Positions 1 through 11,965 of a DNA stretch of 64,000 nucleotides are shown here, piece by piece. The notes beneath the pieces were generated by a model. That model was not told the origin of the DNA and did not search any database. It saw only the letters and a program-made list of their open reading frames with translations. Positions within the stretch are counted from its first letter, which is position 1, and each line of letters starts with the position of its first letter. The DNA is taken from the NCBI RefSeq assembly GCF_027595985.1, contig NC_073306.1, positions 160,786,197-160,850,196 on the forward strand. Direction: 5' to 3'. The DNA comes from Sorex araneus (lineage: Eukaryota > Chordata > Mammalia > Eulipotyphla > Soricidae). A program made the position numbers and the translations under genes.

Positions 1-349
1 GGGACCTGGTCTTCTCCTCACACCTAGTCAGCTCAGCCTGTGCCCTCGTCACCTTGTCCCTGTGTGCGCGGGCATCTCCCTGGAGATGGGTGGCATGTTG
101 GCCTCTTTGCTCCTCTCCCTCTGGGTCCTTCCTGGTGTGATCTGGGTGGGTCATCGAGAGCTCTGGGTTCAGCTGCAAGATATTCTGTCTGAGAGAACTC
201 AGGCAAGAGGTCAAGATGGATGGATTTGAATAGTCATTGCCTTGCACTAACATGGGTTTCCCGGAGCAAACATTAATGGTCATATTTGGGGAGGTCAGGG
301 AGAAGGCAAGATATATCTCTGAAACTCAGTGCTGATAAGAAAATAAGCA

Positions 350-510
350 GGGGCCAAAGAGATAGGATAGGGGTTAAGGCACTTGACTTGCCCAAGGGTA
401 ACTTTTGTTTGATCTCTGGCTTCACTTATGGTCCCCTGAGCTCCACAGAACCAGGAATAAGTTTTGAGCACTGCCAGATATTGCTCCTCAAAAACAGAAC
501 AACAACAACA
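350..510 (+). mobile_element. Old SINE copy, degraded
   Basis: GCCAAAGAGATAGGATAGGG, then TATGGTCCCCTGAGC and an A-rich end (AACAACAACAAA) recall the SINE order, with many changes. Confidence 0.4.
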
Positions 511-593
511 AAATGTTTAGTATAGTGAAGGGGCATATTGGCCCATCAAAATACGTCGGCTTGGCCCAGTTGTATTGAGAGAATGTATATTTA

Positions 594-634
594 TCACGGT
601 GATTCAATAAAATTTAAAAGAATTTAAAAAGAGA
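594..634 (+). mobile_element. Tiny 5'-truncated L1 3' end with target-site duplication
   Basis: CACGGTGATTCAATAAAAT plus an A-rich tail is the end of the local L1 family (compare 6577-6604). It is flanked by a 17-base direct repeat at 577-593 and 635-651. Confidence 0.7.
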
Positions 635-707
635 GAGAGAATGTATATTTAAAGAGCCTAAGTATTTATGTTTTAGGGATACACTGTTGCCACAGCATAC
701 CCATTTC

Positions 708-887
708 ATTTTTTTTTTTTTTGCTTTTTCGGTCACACCTGGCGATGCACAGGGGTTACTCCTGGCTCTGCACTCAGGAATCACCCCTGGCCGTGCTCAG
801 GGGACCATATGGGATGCTGGGATTCGAACCCGGGTCGGCCGCGTGCAAGGCAAACACCCTACCCACTGTGCTATCGCTCCAGCCCCA
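708..887 (-). mobile_element. SOR-type SINE, young, with perfect target-site duplication
   Basis: Full-length reverse-strand copy from poly(T) to CTATCGCTCCAGCCCC. The 14-base repeat AGCATACCCATTTC flanks it at 694-707 and 888-901. Confidence 0.92.
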
Positions 888-1153
888 AGCATACCCATTT
901 CTGATGTACTTACATCCCTCCACCACTGCCCTTAGGACCCCCTTAGGACCTCCCCACCCTGCTTGGTAACTCATCTCTGTTCCCAGAGTCTAAGGGTTCC
1001 TTGTCACCAGCCCTTTGTACTCTCTTGCTTTATATCTTTATATACTACTTATGAGAGAGATTGCCAGGTTCGGGTGTTTGTCTTCCTTCTTGGTCTTAGG
1101 ATGGCTCGGATTCTATGTCCATCAGACAGACCTATTTGCAAATACTTCATCAT

Positions 1154-1156
1154 GTT

Positions 1157-1187
<31 letters not shown>

Positions 1188-1331
1188 GGTTCACACCTGG
1201 AGTTGCATAGGGGTTACCCCTGGCTCGTGCACTCAGGTATTACTCCTGGCGGTGCTCGGGGGACCATATGGGATGCTCGGAATCGAACTTGGGTCGGCCG
1301 CATGCAAAGCAAACGCCCTACCCGCTGAGCC
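1154..1331 (-). mobile_element. SOR-type SINE
   Basis: Long poly(T), GGTTCACACCTGG, GACCATATGGGATGCTCGGAA and GGGTCGGCCGCATGC in order. The tRNA-like head is slightly truncated (GCTGAGCCCC). Confidence 0.85.
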
Positions 1332-2605
1332 CCTTCGTTATTTTCTTCTCAGCACTGACTTTCAGAAATATGTCTTATGTTTCTTATCAGCCGGTGGCTC
1401 TCAGAGAAGTTCCTTCCTTTCTTTGAGCTGTGCTTGCTCCATTATGCATTGGTGGATAGTGCCCACCTAGACCCATCTCCTCTTCCCCGAAGGGAGTTAC
1501 TAAGAGCCTCTCCATTCTCAGGCACTAATAAGGATGAAACAGTTAAATGCTCCTCAAAGCAGGTCCTGCCATTGGAGCTCCTGCAAGAGGGCTCAGCTGT
1601 GCTGACTTTTCACATGGTCATGGCGAATGGACAGCTCGTAGCATGGCACATTGTAGGCAAAGGGCAGCGACTCGTCTTAGTAATCTACCCAGTGCCAGTG
1701 GCAGGGCTGGCTTCTTGGGAAAAGAACTTGAAAGGTGGCATTTTTCCCACCCCCTCCTCCACTTGCCTTCACCCCGCCTTAGTTTCAGTCAGACAGGTAG
1801 GAAATAGGGACCCTCCTAGCGAGAAGCCCAAATGGGAAATTTTCATTGTGCTGATTCTTGAAGTCATTTTGTGTCTCCTCTGCTTCCTGCCAAACTAAAT
1901 GTCATGCCTTTCACTCTTCGAACCAGAAGAGTGGTCGCTTTGTCACCAGGGAAGATGAACAAAAGAGCAGTCACGAAGAACCCCAAATGCTATCACTCTT
2001 TCAATAAGGATGGATATGTCAGGATGTGTACAAGTTGACAGCTGCTGCCTGCTCCTGGTGTGTGTCTGCGTATATCTGTGTGTGTATGTGCGTTTGCTGG
2101 AGGGCTGTAGGTTTGGAAAATGCCCTGTTTATTGATGAATGAGGTGCATCAGTTCTCCTGCCCTCCTTGCCTCTTGGCTTCACTCCCTCCTGGGTCCTCA
2201 CTGTCTCCTGGTCCCAAGGCCCCATGGCTGTGTTGGACATCCAGCTGGTCCAGCTCTCTTGCCTTGCTCAACTTGTTCTCTGCAGATTTCTGCCTCTGCA
2301 TCCGGACCCCTTTCCCTCTCCCATTGCCCTTTGTTTTTGTTGCCTTCGTGTTTCCTTCTGTGATGAACAGAATTTACCATATAAAGACGGCGAGTTGTAT
2401 TCTTTTAATATATTGGATCAAAACAAAAACTTTCTGGGAAAATTTTATCCCTACAATTTTTACACCGTTGTTTTTATAAATCTGTGCTCAGGGAACAATG
2501 CAATGTGAGCATCTTATCTGCTAGACCAAGCCTCTGGCCCCAAATTCTCATGAAATATGGATGCATCTCAGAGCATTATGCTTTCCTAGTTCCCCCCCAA
2601 ACCTA

Positions 2606-2776
2606 TTTTATTTTCTTTTTGGGTCACACACAGCAATGCACAGGGGTTATTCTGGCTCTGCACTCAGGAATTACTCTTGGCAGTGCTTGGGGAACCATAT
2701 GGGATGCTGGGAATCGAACACGGGTCGGCTGCGTGCAGGGCAAATTCCCTACCTGCTGTGCTATCACTCCAGCGCC
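2606..2776 (-). mobile_element. SOR-type SINE
   Basis: TTTTTGGGTCACACACAGC through ACCATATGGGATGCTGGGAA to GTGCTATCACTCCAGCGCC. Confidence 0.87.
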
Positions 2777-2799
2777 CCCTGCACTTATTTTTTAAGGGT

Positions 2800-2945
2800 G
2801 TGGAGTTTGGGCTACACCCAGTGGTTCTTGAGCCTTACTCTTGGCTCTGTGCTTAGGAATCATTTCTGGTGGGACTTAGCAGATCATATGGGGTGCCAGG
2901 GATCGAACCAGGACCAACTGTGCTCAGATGATCATCTGAACCTTT
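2800..2945 (-). mobile_element. Old SINE copy beside the previous one
   Basis: GGCTACACCCAGTGG, CTCTTGGCTCTGTGCTTAGG and ATCATATGGGGTGCCAGGGA follow the reverse SINE order with about 20% change. Confidence 0.55.
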
Positions 2946-2992
2946 GTACTGTGCAGTGCTGGCTTCCTCCTTTCTTTAAAAAAAACTTTCCT

Positions 2993-3142
2993 GGGGCTGG
3001 AGCAATAGCTCAGTGGCTAGGGTGTTTGCCTTGCACGCGGCTGACCCAGGTTCGATCCCCAGCATCCCAGGAGTAATTCCTGAGTGCAGAGCCAGGGGTA
3101 ACCCCTGAGCATAGCCAGGTGTGACCTAAAAAGAAAACAATT
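2993..3142 (+). mobile_element. SOR-type SINE with internal deletion
   Basis: GGGGCTGGAGCAATAGCTCA and box-B-like GGTTCGATCCC are present. Sequence jumps from CAGCATCCC to AGGAGTAATTCC, omitting the usual ATATGGTCCCCTGAGCACC piece. Confidence 0.87.
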
Positions 3143-3671
3143 TCCTCCTTCCCTTGCCCTTGTTGCAGTTGTTGCTTTTGGTGCTCGTATGCTAACACCC
3201 TGGGTGTGAGTGCCCATGAGACGGCACCCACTTTGGCTGTGGTACTTGCATACCCGCTTGCTAGGGGTAAGACTCATTTAGTGGTGCTCACACACATTCT
3301 GATTGCAGCACTCCCCAGGGCTTGCTGCAGTCCTGGAACTGCACTCCTCGCCACAGTGCTCGTACATTTTTTGTTGTGCTGCCGTGTTTGCACACTTGTG
3401 AGTGGGAAATTGAACATTATGAGACTGTCAGAGGGCAGAGCTGCTGGAGCAGCCCCGGCACATGCGGCTGGCACCAGGATTGAACTCACAGCCTCATGCT
3501 TACAAGGTTGGTGCTTTCAGCTACCGGGCCCTTCCCCAGGACCCCTCCTTCCTCTCCTTCACTTACCAACTGCTTTGGTTTTGACTTAGCACCCTTTAGT
3601 ATATTGTAGCATGCACATTTTCATGCTGTAGCTAGTATCCTTATAAGTACCGTGCGCTAACCGATTGTGCC

Positions 3672-3905
3672 ACTGGAGCGATAGCACAGCGGGTAGGGTG
3701 TTTGCCTTACACTCGGCTGACCTGGATTCAATTCTTCTGCCCCTCTCGGAGAGCCCGGCAAGCTCCGCACCGCAGAGCCTGGCAAACTACCCGTGGCGGA
3801 TTCGATATGCCAAAAACAGCAACAACAAGTCTCACAATGGAGACGTTACTGGTGCCCACTCAAGCAAATCGATGAACAACGGGAGGACAGTGCTACAGTG
3901 CTACA
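3672..3905 (+). mobile_element. Type 2 SINE (shared tRNA head, different body)
   Basis: Head CTGGAGCGATAGCACAGCGG is followed by CTCTCGGAGAGCCCGGCAAG, ATGCCAAAAACAGCAACAAC and GGAGACGTTACTGGTGCCC, ending in ACAGTGCTACAGTGCTACAG rather than poly(A). Confidence 0.85.
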
Positions 3906-3924
3906 GCCAGGATCCTTACAAATG

Positions 3925-4030
3925 CTGTTTTGAGAGGGTTGGGGCACACCGGGGACTAGATTTGGACCCCCAAGCCCCACCAGGAGTGATCCCTGAGTGC
4001 AGAGCCCAGAGTAAGCCCTGAGCACTGTCG
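3925..4030 (+). mobile_element. SINE 3' fragment
   Basis: CCACCAGGAGTGATCCCTGA and GTGCAGAGCCCAGAGTAAGC match the type 1 body; the head is missing. Confidence 0.5.
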
Positions 4031-4854
4031 GGGGCTCTCCCTCTTTGAGCCCTCTTCCCTGCCCCACCCTAAACACAGCTTCCGTAACTTTGATATGTCC
4101 GTGCGCTTTGCTGCCTTCGGGCACTTGTCCATGTCATTCGCTTCACTCCTCTCACTCCTTTCCTCTCGTTGTCTCCTGGGTTCTGCATTCTGGCCTTGTT
4201 CCAGGAGAGTTGCGGAAGTGCGTTTCTAGTCCCGTCTTTGATGGCCCTCTCCCCACCTGGCGGGGACGGTGACGGTGCGAGCCCTGGTGTCCCATAGAAG
4301 CCAAGCGTGGATCAGAGAACCAGCCCAGACAGGTCTCCAGGGCCTGAGGGCAGTGAAGGAACACGTCCTGAGGCCCGGTGTCCCGAGGAGGGAATGAGAG
4401 GAGATGCCACGGGCAGGTTTCGGAAGGAAGCTGGCGCAGGCGTGGCCTGGTGAGGGGGCGAGGACAGAGTTGCCTCAGCTGACCCGTTGCCCTTCCTTCC
4501 CGGGAGCTGCAGTCTGTGGCTCTTCCCGAGTGGATCCTCTCCAGGTGTGAAGAGCCTGAGAGGCTCTGGAGGACTCAGCACCTCCCCGGGATCAGCTTGG
4601 TTGCTCAGGCCTTGGGTGGACTATACTAATCTCTGGGAAGATAGCAGAGAGTGCTGACGATGACCCACCCCAGGGGGCTTTGTCAGCCAGTGCCATCAGA
4701 TTCCGTGTGTCGCAAGTAGAGCCAGGAGGTAAGTCTCCATGCTCAGGGTAATGGAGGTGTTCTTGCCTGTCACCATGTAGCCCATTCGGGGACACCAAGT
4801 TAAAGAGCTTCGTCCCCTGAGGAATCAGGCCCACATCTGTCGGTTATATGGGTT

Positions 4855-5110
4855 ACATGGAGCAGTAGATAATCTGGATTCGAATCCTCATGCGAACGGA
4901 AGCCGATGTTGCCACCCTGGCCTGGATCTTGTCAGCAGGAGAGGAAAGAACATGGTGATGGGACATTGTGTCTGTATGTGGAGTTTACTGACGGGGGGTT
5001 TCGGTGTCCCTGGCTGAACATGTGTGGCTGCTTGTTAGTGTTTAGGTAATCTGAAAAGCACAGATAATGATGTGAGGGTCAGCCTTGTGGGGTGCTTGTG
5101 AAGATTAAAT
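4855..5110 (+). mobile_element. Possible MIR relic
   Basis: GATAATCTGGATTCGAATCC near 4867 resembles the MIR head, and GTGAAGATTAAATGAG near 5098 its 3' core. The middle is weak. Confidence 0.4.
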
Positions 5111-5606
5111 GAGAAAAACCCAAACCCAGAAAGGCTTCACCCTGAGCTGTCCTGTGCTATTCTGCTTTTGGCAAATGTGGCAATTTTTAGAGCGTGGTGT
5201 ACCTGCTCTCTGCTCAGCACGGGCTCGGGTTGGGTCACGTGGGAAGGGTATGCCTGCCGTGTGCCTAGCGTAAGGGGAGGTAGGATGCCCTACTTTTACC
5301 TCTGGCTTTTGGGGACTTTGGATAGGACAGGTGGGTAGTGCTCCCCAGGGGGTCTGAAAACACTGGTCATAGGAAGGCATATACCCCCAAGATCCTAATG
5401 ATACAGCAGGGCACCCTATCATCAGTGCCCTTTGCAAGATGAAGGGCACCCGGGGGGTGGGGGAGGGACATGGCCATTCCCTGCTTGGGCAGGAAGTCTC
5501 AGCAGAAGTGGCAACAGGCACTGGCAACTTCCATAGCTCTAGTGATGGGGAAATATTCTTACAAAGTAATGAGAGAAGAAATAGGTGAATTGAGTGCAGA
5601 TATATA

Positions 5607-5778
5607 GGGCTGGAGCGATAGCGCAGCAGGTAGATCATTTGCCTTGCACGCGCTCAACCTGGGTTCGATTCCTCCGTCCCTCTTGGAGAGCCCGGCAAGC
5701 TACTGAGAGTATCCTGCCCGCACGGCAGAGCCTGGCAAGTTACCCATGGCGTATCCAACATGCCAAAAACAGTAACAA
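5607..5778 (+). mobile_element. Type 2 SINE, split by an L1 insertion
   Basis: Head GGGCTGGAGCGATAGCGCAG, then GGAGAGCCCGGCAAGCTACT and CAAAAACAGTAACAA. The sequence resumes after the L1 at 6615-6640 (ACAGTAACAAGTCT). Confidence 0.88.
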
Positions 5779-6614
5779 CAATGGTGGGAATGCCGACTGG
5801 TCCGGCCTTTCTGGAAAAAAATATGGACAGTCCTTCAAAACCTAGAAATTGAGCTTCCATGTGACCCCGCAATACCGCTTCTTGGAATATATCCCAAGGA
5901 GGCAAAAAAAGCACAGTAGAAATGACATCTGTACCTATATATTCATTGCAGCACTATTCATAATAGCCAAAATCTGGAAACAACCCGAGTGCCCTAAAAC
6001 AGATGACTGGTTCAAGAAACTTTGGTACATCTATACAGTGGGATATTGTGCAGCTGTTAGGAAAGATGAAGTCATGAAATTTGCTTATAAATGGATAGAC
6101 ATGGAGAGTATCATGCCAAGTGAAATGAGTCAGAAAGAGAGGGACAGATATAGGACTGCACTCATTTGTGGAGTATAGAATAACATCACATGAGGCTGAC
6201 ACCCAAGGCCAGTAGATACAAGGGCCAGGAAGATTGCCCCATAGCTGGAAGCCTGCTTCATGAGTGGAGGAGAGAAGGCAGATGAAATAGAGAAGGGATC
6301 ACTAAGAAAATTATGGCTGGAGGAATCAGTCAGGATGGGAGATGCATACCAAAAGTAGATAATGGACCAAACATGATGACCTCTCAGTGTCTGTGTTGCA
6401 AGCCATAATGCCCCAAAGTAGAGAGAGAATATGGGGAATATTGTCTGCCATGGAGGCAGGGGGAGGGTGGGAAAGGGGGGTGTATACCAGGAATATTGGC
6501 AGTGGGGAATGTGCACTGGTGGAGGGATGGGTGTTTGATCACTGTGTGATTGTAACCCAAACATGAAAGCTTATAACTATCTCATGGTGATTCAATAAAA
6601 TCATAAAAAAAAGA
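5779..6614 (+). mobile_element. 5'-truncated L1 3' end nested in a type 2 SINE
   Basis: Contains the mammalian L1 3'-terminal words CAGCACTATTCATAATAGCC and AAAATCTGGAAACAACC and ends with AATAAAATCAT plus A's. The direct repeat CCAAAAACAGTAACAA at 5763-5778 recurs at 6615-6631, and both lie inside SINE sequence. The 109-residue open frame inside is untranslated L1 sequence as far as I can tell. Confidence 0.88.
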
Positions 6615-6654
6615 CCAAAAAACAGTAACAAGTCTATATATATATATATATAAT

Positions 6655-6905
6655 CATCCCATTGATCGTCGAATTTCTCGAGCAGTCTCAGTAACGTCTC
6701 CATTCATCCTATCCCTGAGATTTTAGAAGCCTCTCTCTACTCGGCCTTCCCAATGGATGCCACATTGGAGGCTCTTTCAGGGTCAGGGGAATGAGACCCA
6801 GCTTGTTACTGGCTTTGGCATATGAATACACCATGGGAAGCTTTCGAGGCTCTCCCATGTGGGCAGGAAACTCTCTGTAGCTTGACAGTTTCTTCCAGAG
6901 GGAGA
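6655..6905 (-). mobile_element. Degraded type 2 SINE, antisense
   Basis: CCCATTGATCGTCGAATTTC, AGTAACGTCTCCATTC and GGCATATGAATACACCATGG appear in reverse-strand order. Roughly 60 unrelated bases lie in the middle. Confidence 0.55.
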
Positions 6906-6943
6906 AGTAAGTTATACGATATCGTTAAATCTTATAACGGTTA

Positions 6944-6944
<1 letters not shown>

Positions 6945-6977
<33 letters not shown>

Positions 6978-6990
6978 TGTGTGTGTGTCC
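6945..6990. repeat. (GT)n microsatellite
   Basis: About 20 GT units with one interruption (TATG). Confidence 0.9.
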
Positions 6991-7489
6991 CCATGCATAG
7001 AGTGATCGGAGTTCTATTACCATCTCCTTGGGCCATCTCATTGCCAGCGCTGTCCCCTTAGCCTTTGTTTACAAGCTCTCCCAATCTAGTACCACATCCA
7101 AGATATGTCTGATTCTCCTCATTGTCAGCAGAGGCCAACCAGAAATAGGATGCCTCACTGAATCTGGAGTGGAGAACTTGAGTTGCCTTTAATTAGCTAA
7201 GCCTCAGTACAAGTGAGTTTTGGTGTATGTGACAGACAAGTCCTGACAGTATCCACCTGGTTGAGAGAGGGCAGGTGAGCCAAGAGCCCGAACATCCCTT
7301 TCCTGGTTAAAGTGTCTAAATCTCTTTCTCTCTCTGGTTGAGTGGATTGAAGAAAGAATAGGATGAAGAAAAAGAAGTTGTAATGGATGAGACTAAGAAC
7401 GTTTTAATAAGGAGGAGCAAGAAACATAAGGCAGTCTTTAGAGGGTCATGAGTCCACTTAGGGTTTGGGGGATATTAAGAAAACCTGCA

Positions 7490-7690
7490 TGGGCCAGAGC
7501 CATAGAACAGAGGGAAGGGTGTTTGCCTGGCATGCGGCCAACCCGAGTTTAATCCCTGGCATCCCATATAGTCCCCCAAGCACCAGGAGTAATTCCTAAG
7601 TGCAAAGCCAGGAGTAACCCTGAGCATCTCGGTGTGACCCAAAAAGAAAATAAATAAATAAATAAATAAATAAATAAATAGTAAAGAAAG
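7490..7690 (+). mobile_element. SOR-type SINE ending in (AAAT)n
   Basis: GCCAGAGCCATAGAACAGAG through CATCCCATATAGTCCCCCAA to GTGTGACCCAAAAAG, followed by an AAAT microsatellite grown from the tail (7646-7680). Confidence 0.78.
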
Positions 7691-7714
7691 AAAAGGAAAA
7701 AAAAAAAAACGGCA

Positions 7715-7895
7715 AGCAGCCTGAGTGCTAGTACAGCAGTAGTGCATTTGCCTTGCACATGGCTGACCCAGGTTTGATTCCCAGCATCCCATATGGTCCC
7801 CTAAGCACTGCCTGGAGTAATTTTGAAGTGCAAAGCCAGGAGTAACTCCTGAGCATCGCCGGGTGTGACCCAAACAGTCAACAAATAAAAAAGAA
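7715..7895 (+). mobile_element. SOR-type SINE
   Basis: GTTTGATTCCCAGCATCCCA, TATGGTCCCCTAAGCACTGC and CATCGCCGGGTGTGACCCAA. The first bases of the head are altered. Confidence 0.82.
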
Positions 7896-8754
7896 TAAAA
7901 AAACCTGTAAAGCAGAAGGATTCCATAGAACAGAGAGCCCAAGTTTATTTTCCCTGTTGAGAGGGAAAAAGGAAAAATGACTCAGTGCCCCCCATACCCT
8001 GGAAATCTAACTTATTTATGCAAATGGGGAGAAAGTGCCCATCGATTGCACTGGAAGCTGTTACCCCCATTATTCAAGCCCCTCCTAGGGAGGGGGCAAA
8101 ATCACCCACCTTGGGACGTGGGTGTCATTGAGGGAAGACATATGTGATGCAGAAGAGAGAGGAGATACTTGGAGGAAAGTTGGCCTGGGGCAGGTGAGGG
8201 TGGGACTAGGAAGAGCTTAGCCAGGAACAGGCAGGGTGCTGAGTATGGGGGTACAATCCTAGATGGACAGTGGGGGGGGGGCGCTCAAGAAAGTGGGAAT
8301 GTCTCTTCTCAGCTTTCCCAACAAGAACAGAAACATTACCATCAGTGAGGGAGGGGTTGGAGGTGGGGGGCGGTGAAGTCCCCACGACTGACCCCAGTAG
8401 AACTGCCAGCACCTCCCAGGAGTGGCCGCCTGCTCCGGAGATGCCCACGGCCCACACTCCCTGCCCGGCCGCCATGTGATGGGCACGCGCCTCCCCACCC
8501 CTCACCTGGGGTTCAGTGTGGTCCTGCTTCCGGCCAGTCTCCCCCACGCTAAAAGTATGAGGTTGCCCACAAGGGCTGTGGAGTCTCGAGACAGAAGGAA
8601 GGCAGGGCGCTGGGACCCCACATCCGTGCAGGGTCAAAGCAATTGTACTCTGTGAATTTGGAAAAAGTACCTTCACGTGGGTGGGACGGGGCCTCCTGTT
8701 AAAAAAAAATACATGTAGAAAAAAAATTTAAACTAGTATCAAAGAGATTCTACT

Positions 8755-8880
8755 TGTCTTCCACCAGTTTGATCAAACCCAGTTTGATCCCTGGCATTGC
8801 GTATGGTCCCCTGAGCACAGAGCCGGGAGGAAGCACCCAGCACTCCCAGGTGGGACCCCAAACAAAGCAATCATAACAAC
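8755..8880 (+). mobile_element. SINE fragment
   Basis: TTTGATCCCTGGCATTGCGT and ATGGTCCCCTGAGCACAGAG, then CAGGTGGGACCCCAAACAAA. Confidence 0.5.
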
Positions 8881-9762
8881 AAAAATTATAAGTTGAAAGA
8901 AAACGAGGAGCTAAAGAGTAATAGTGATGATTCACTGACAGCCACGGCCCCTTTTGGGGGGAAATGTCTCTATGGCCTTAACGGGTTCTTACAGGAATGT
9001 TCAGAGATCATAAATTTCTCTCATTTCTTTCCCGAATGTAAACACAGGCTGAGGTGTTTGCGACTGCAGCTCAGGAGTGCCAGGGCTGGCTGGGAGACGG
9101 GCGATGTGGGAACGTGGGTCCGGCGGGGAAGGGGGGCTGGGTCCGAATCCTGCTGCTTGTTGCTGCGCTGAGGGGCACTGGCTGGCCATGGGATTGTTAA
9201 GTCTGGTCCAACTCAAACATTCTGGCCTTGGGTGACATTTAAAATTAACATTGTATGGCAACAAAATAGAAGTCTAAGGAATGAATCAGGTGCCATTTTA
9301 CCTGAACAAAGGTTTCTTCGGAATTCTGCTGGGGTGGGGGGGGCGTGAAATGCTGGCCAGGGCCCAGAGCACTGGTTGGTTCCCTCGGGGAGAGGCTCGT
9401 GGGCACAGTGCACGCTTCCAAGGGGCCGCAGCAGAGACGTCAGGAAATTATATACATATATACAGTGGCCAGGCTTACTGCAGGGAAACATGGTGTTATT
9501 TTCACGGGGACCCTAAAACTGTGAGAGGTCGACTCCCTGAAACCAGAGAAGTGGAGCTTGTCCTCGCCTGGCTCTGCACAGAGGGCTTGACCCTGCCTGG
9601 CTCGCTGTCTGGGAAGGTCACAGGAACTGTGCCCGGGATGTAACGGGAATGGGCAGAGTCCCGAGGCTCAGGAACTCCTCCAGGAGCTCTGGACCGTCAG
9701 GGCCCTTGCAGCCCGTCGGGCCCTTAGCTCCGAGTCAAAGCACCCATGTCTGAGTTTAAAAG

Positions 9763-10875
9763 GTGTGTGTGTGCCGGACACCTGCGTTCGGTGGCCAAGA
9801 GTTGCCTCCCCAGGACGGTCAGTGGTGACAGATGAATGAAGGAACGGGGAGACAGGCTGGTTGTTGGGCAGTTTCTTTCTCTCTCTTTTCTCCTTCGTTC
9901 TCCCTACTTCTCTCTTACAGCGTAGTTGTTTCTCCTACAACATATTTTCTTCCCCAGCTTAGTTAGATCTCTCTTCCCGCCCCCTCTCCTTACAACATAG
10001 TTATATAGGAATCGTGAAGGGTGGGGGGCACACATACAGGTGGGGGTGAACAGTATCATCACAACAAACAGATGTAAGCCCCTCCTTCAGGGGAAGTTCT
10101 AAGAGATTAACTCAAGGACAAAATCTCTTAGGGTTTAGCACTCTAGATTACTTGGAAATCCGGTCAAGGGCGGGATTCCATCCGGGGTATATTGTTTTTT
10201 CCTTTCTTTAGCTAATAATCCATTTAAACAATCATAGCAAATTTACTTCTTACTAATATCTGTAGTTGTTTTGTATGAACACAGTAAGAGATATATTAAG
10301 CTTAAAGAATAGCTTCTCCTGGGAACATCTCATTATATATCCCAGTCCTCAGGCCAGGTTAGTCTTTCCTAACCCCAGCAGGATCCTTATTCAGTTACTT
10401 CTTTTTGGGTCATGACAGAGTTTGTTCCTTGACCGTGCTCTTAACTTATTATACTTCTTATGGCACTTAGCTTATCCCTTTCCAATGCCAGGGTAGGTTA
10501 CAGCTTGCCCTGGGTCCATCCTTGTCCCTTGCTGGGAACCTCCTTTGCGGGGGGGGGGTGTGTTAGGAAGTAAGGGAAACTGAGGCTTAAGTTGGGTAAA
10601 TATGATGGATGCCCAGGAGTAAATATTATTTGGAATCAATTAACTCCCATGTTACAAAAGCACAGCATCAACTGTCTTCCTATGTCTATACAAAAAGGAC
10701 ATTGCTAAATAAACCATGCAAATGACATAAAGGAAAGAGAAAAGCAATGCAAGGATGATTAGTGCCTGATGGGATTGGGTGTGCCTCAGGAGCACTGTTG
10801 TGGGAGTGGCTCAATGAACCTAAGCTCCCTTTGGGAGAAGTAAGGACAAACCAATGTCATCCGACACTGGTGGCT
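9763..10875 (+). repeat. Left arm of a large imperfect inverted repeat
   Basis: Matches the reverse complement of 11215-12838 along its whole length (about 80-90% by eye). Examples: GTTATATAGGAATCGTGAAG near 10000 against CTTCACGATTCCTATATAAC near 12670, and GGATGATTAGTGC near 10753 against its complement near 11327. This arm has no SINE or L1 insertion. Confidence 0.8.
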
Positions 10876-11214
10876 CCCATGCATCCTGCCACACCTCCCC
10901 GGGAAGACCCGCTCTATGTCACCCTCTGGCACAGCCCTGCACCCACGTCTCCCTCTCCTGTTCCCTGAAGTGGGAACGGTGGCGTCTGCAGTGATGACTC
11001 TCGGGGGCTCTTTGAGACGAGGCCCCACACTGGTCTGGCCACTGCCAGCACTCAGAGGTGGTGCCAGTGCTCTGCCTGGCATGGCAGCATCTGTGCTGAG
11101 CCTTCCTGCCCAGCCGTGGAGGAGGATTCGAGAAGGTGCATCTCATGCTGGGAAACGGACCTGCACACCCCTTGGCCCGGAGCGGCTTTGGGGACACACA
11201 GAAGGGGAGTCCTG
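10876..11214. other. Spacer between the inverted-repeat arms
   Basis: About 340 GC-rich bases with no match to either arm. Open frames exist on both strands, but no protein family is recognisable. Confidence 0.5.
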
Positions 11215-11634
11215 AGTTGGTCTGTGTTGGATAACATTGGTTTGTCCTTGCTCCTCCCGCAGGGAGTTTAGGTTTTTTTAGTTACTCCCACCACAGTGCT
11301 CCCGAGGCACACCCAAGTCCATCAAGCACTAATCATCCTATATTGCTTTTCTCTTCCCCTTATGTCCTCCGCATGGTTTCACAATGTCCTTTTTGTATTG
11401 ACACAGGAAGACAGTTGATGCTGTGCTTTTGTAACATGGGAGTTAATTGACTCCAAATAATATTTACTCCTGGGCATCCATCATATTTACCCAACTTGAG
11501 CCTCAGTTGCTCTTAGTTCCTAACACCCCCCAAAGGAGGGTCCCATCGAGGGACAAGGATGGGCCCAGGGCAAACTGTAAGCTACACTGGCATCGAAAAG
11601 GGACAGGCAAGTGCCATAAAACTTATAATAAGTT

Positions 11635-11808
11635 GGGGCTGAAGTGATAGTACAGTGGGTAGGGTGTTTGCCTTGCACACAGTGACACAGGTTTGATCCC
11701 TGGTATTCCATATGTTCCCTGAGCACCGCCAGGAGTAATTCTTCAGTGCAGATCCAGGAGTAACCCCTGAACATCACTGGGTGTGACCCAAAAAGCAAAA
11801 AAAAAAAA
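11635..11808 (+). mobile_element. SOR-type SINE with perfect target-site duplication and visible empty site
   Basis: The repeat AACTTATAATAAGTT flanks it (ends at 11634 and 11823). The left arm of the inverted repeat (near 10440-10460) has the same locus without the SINE. Confidence 0.92.
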
Positions 11809-11965
11809 AACTTATAATAAGTTAAGAACATAGTTATGGAACAGACTCCATAATGACCCCCAAAGAGGTAACTGAACAAGGACCCTGCTGAGGTTAAGAA
11901 ATACTAAGCTGGCCTGAGGACCGTCATCTGCAATACACAGTGAGATGTCCCCAGGAGAAGCCATT

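Noticed and set aside
5849-6178. Open frame of 109 codons in the L1 fragment as an ORF2 remnant
   Set aside because: The bases match the untranslated 3' end shared by mammalian L1s rather than reverse transcriptase coding sequence.
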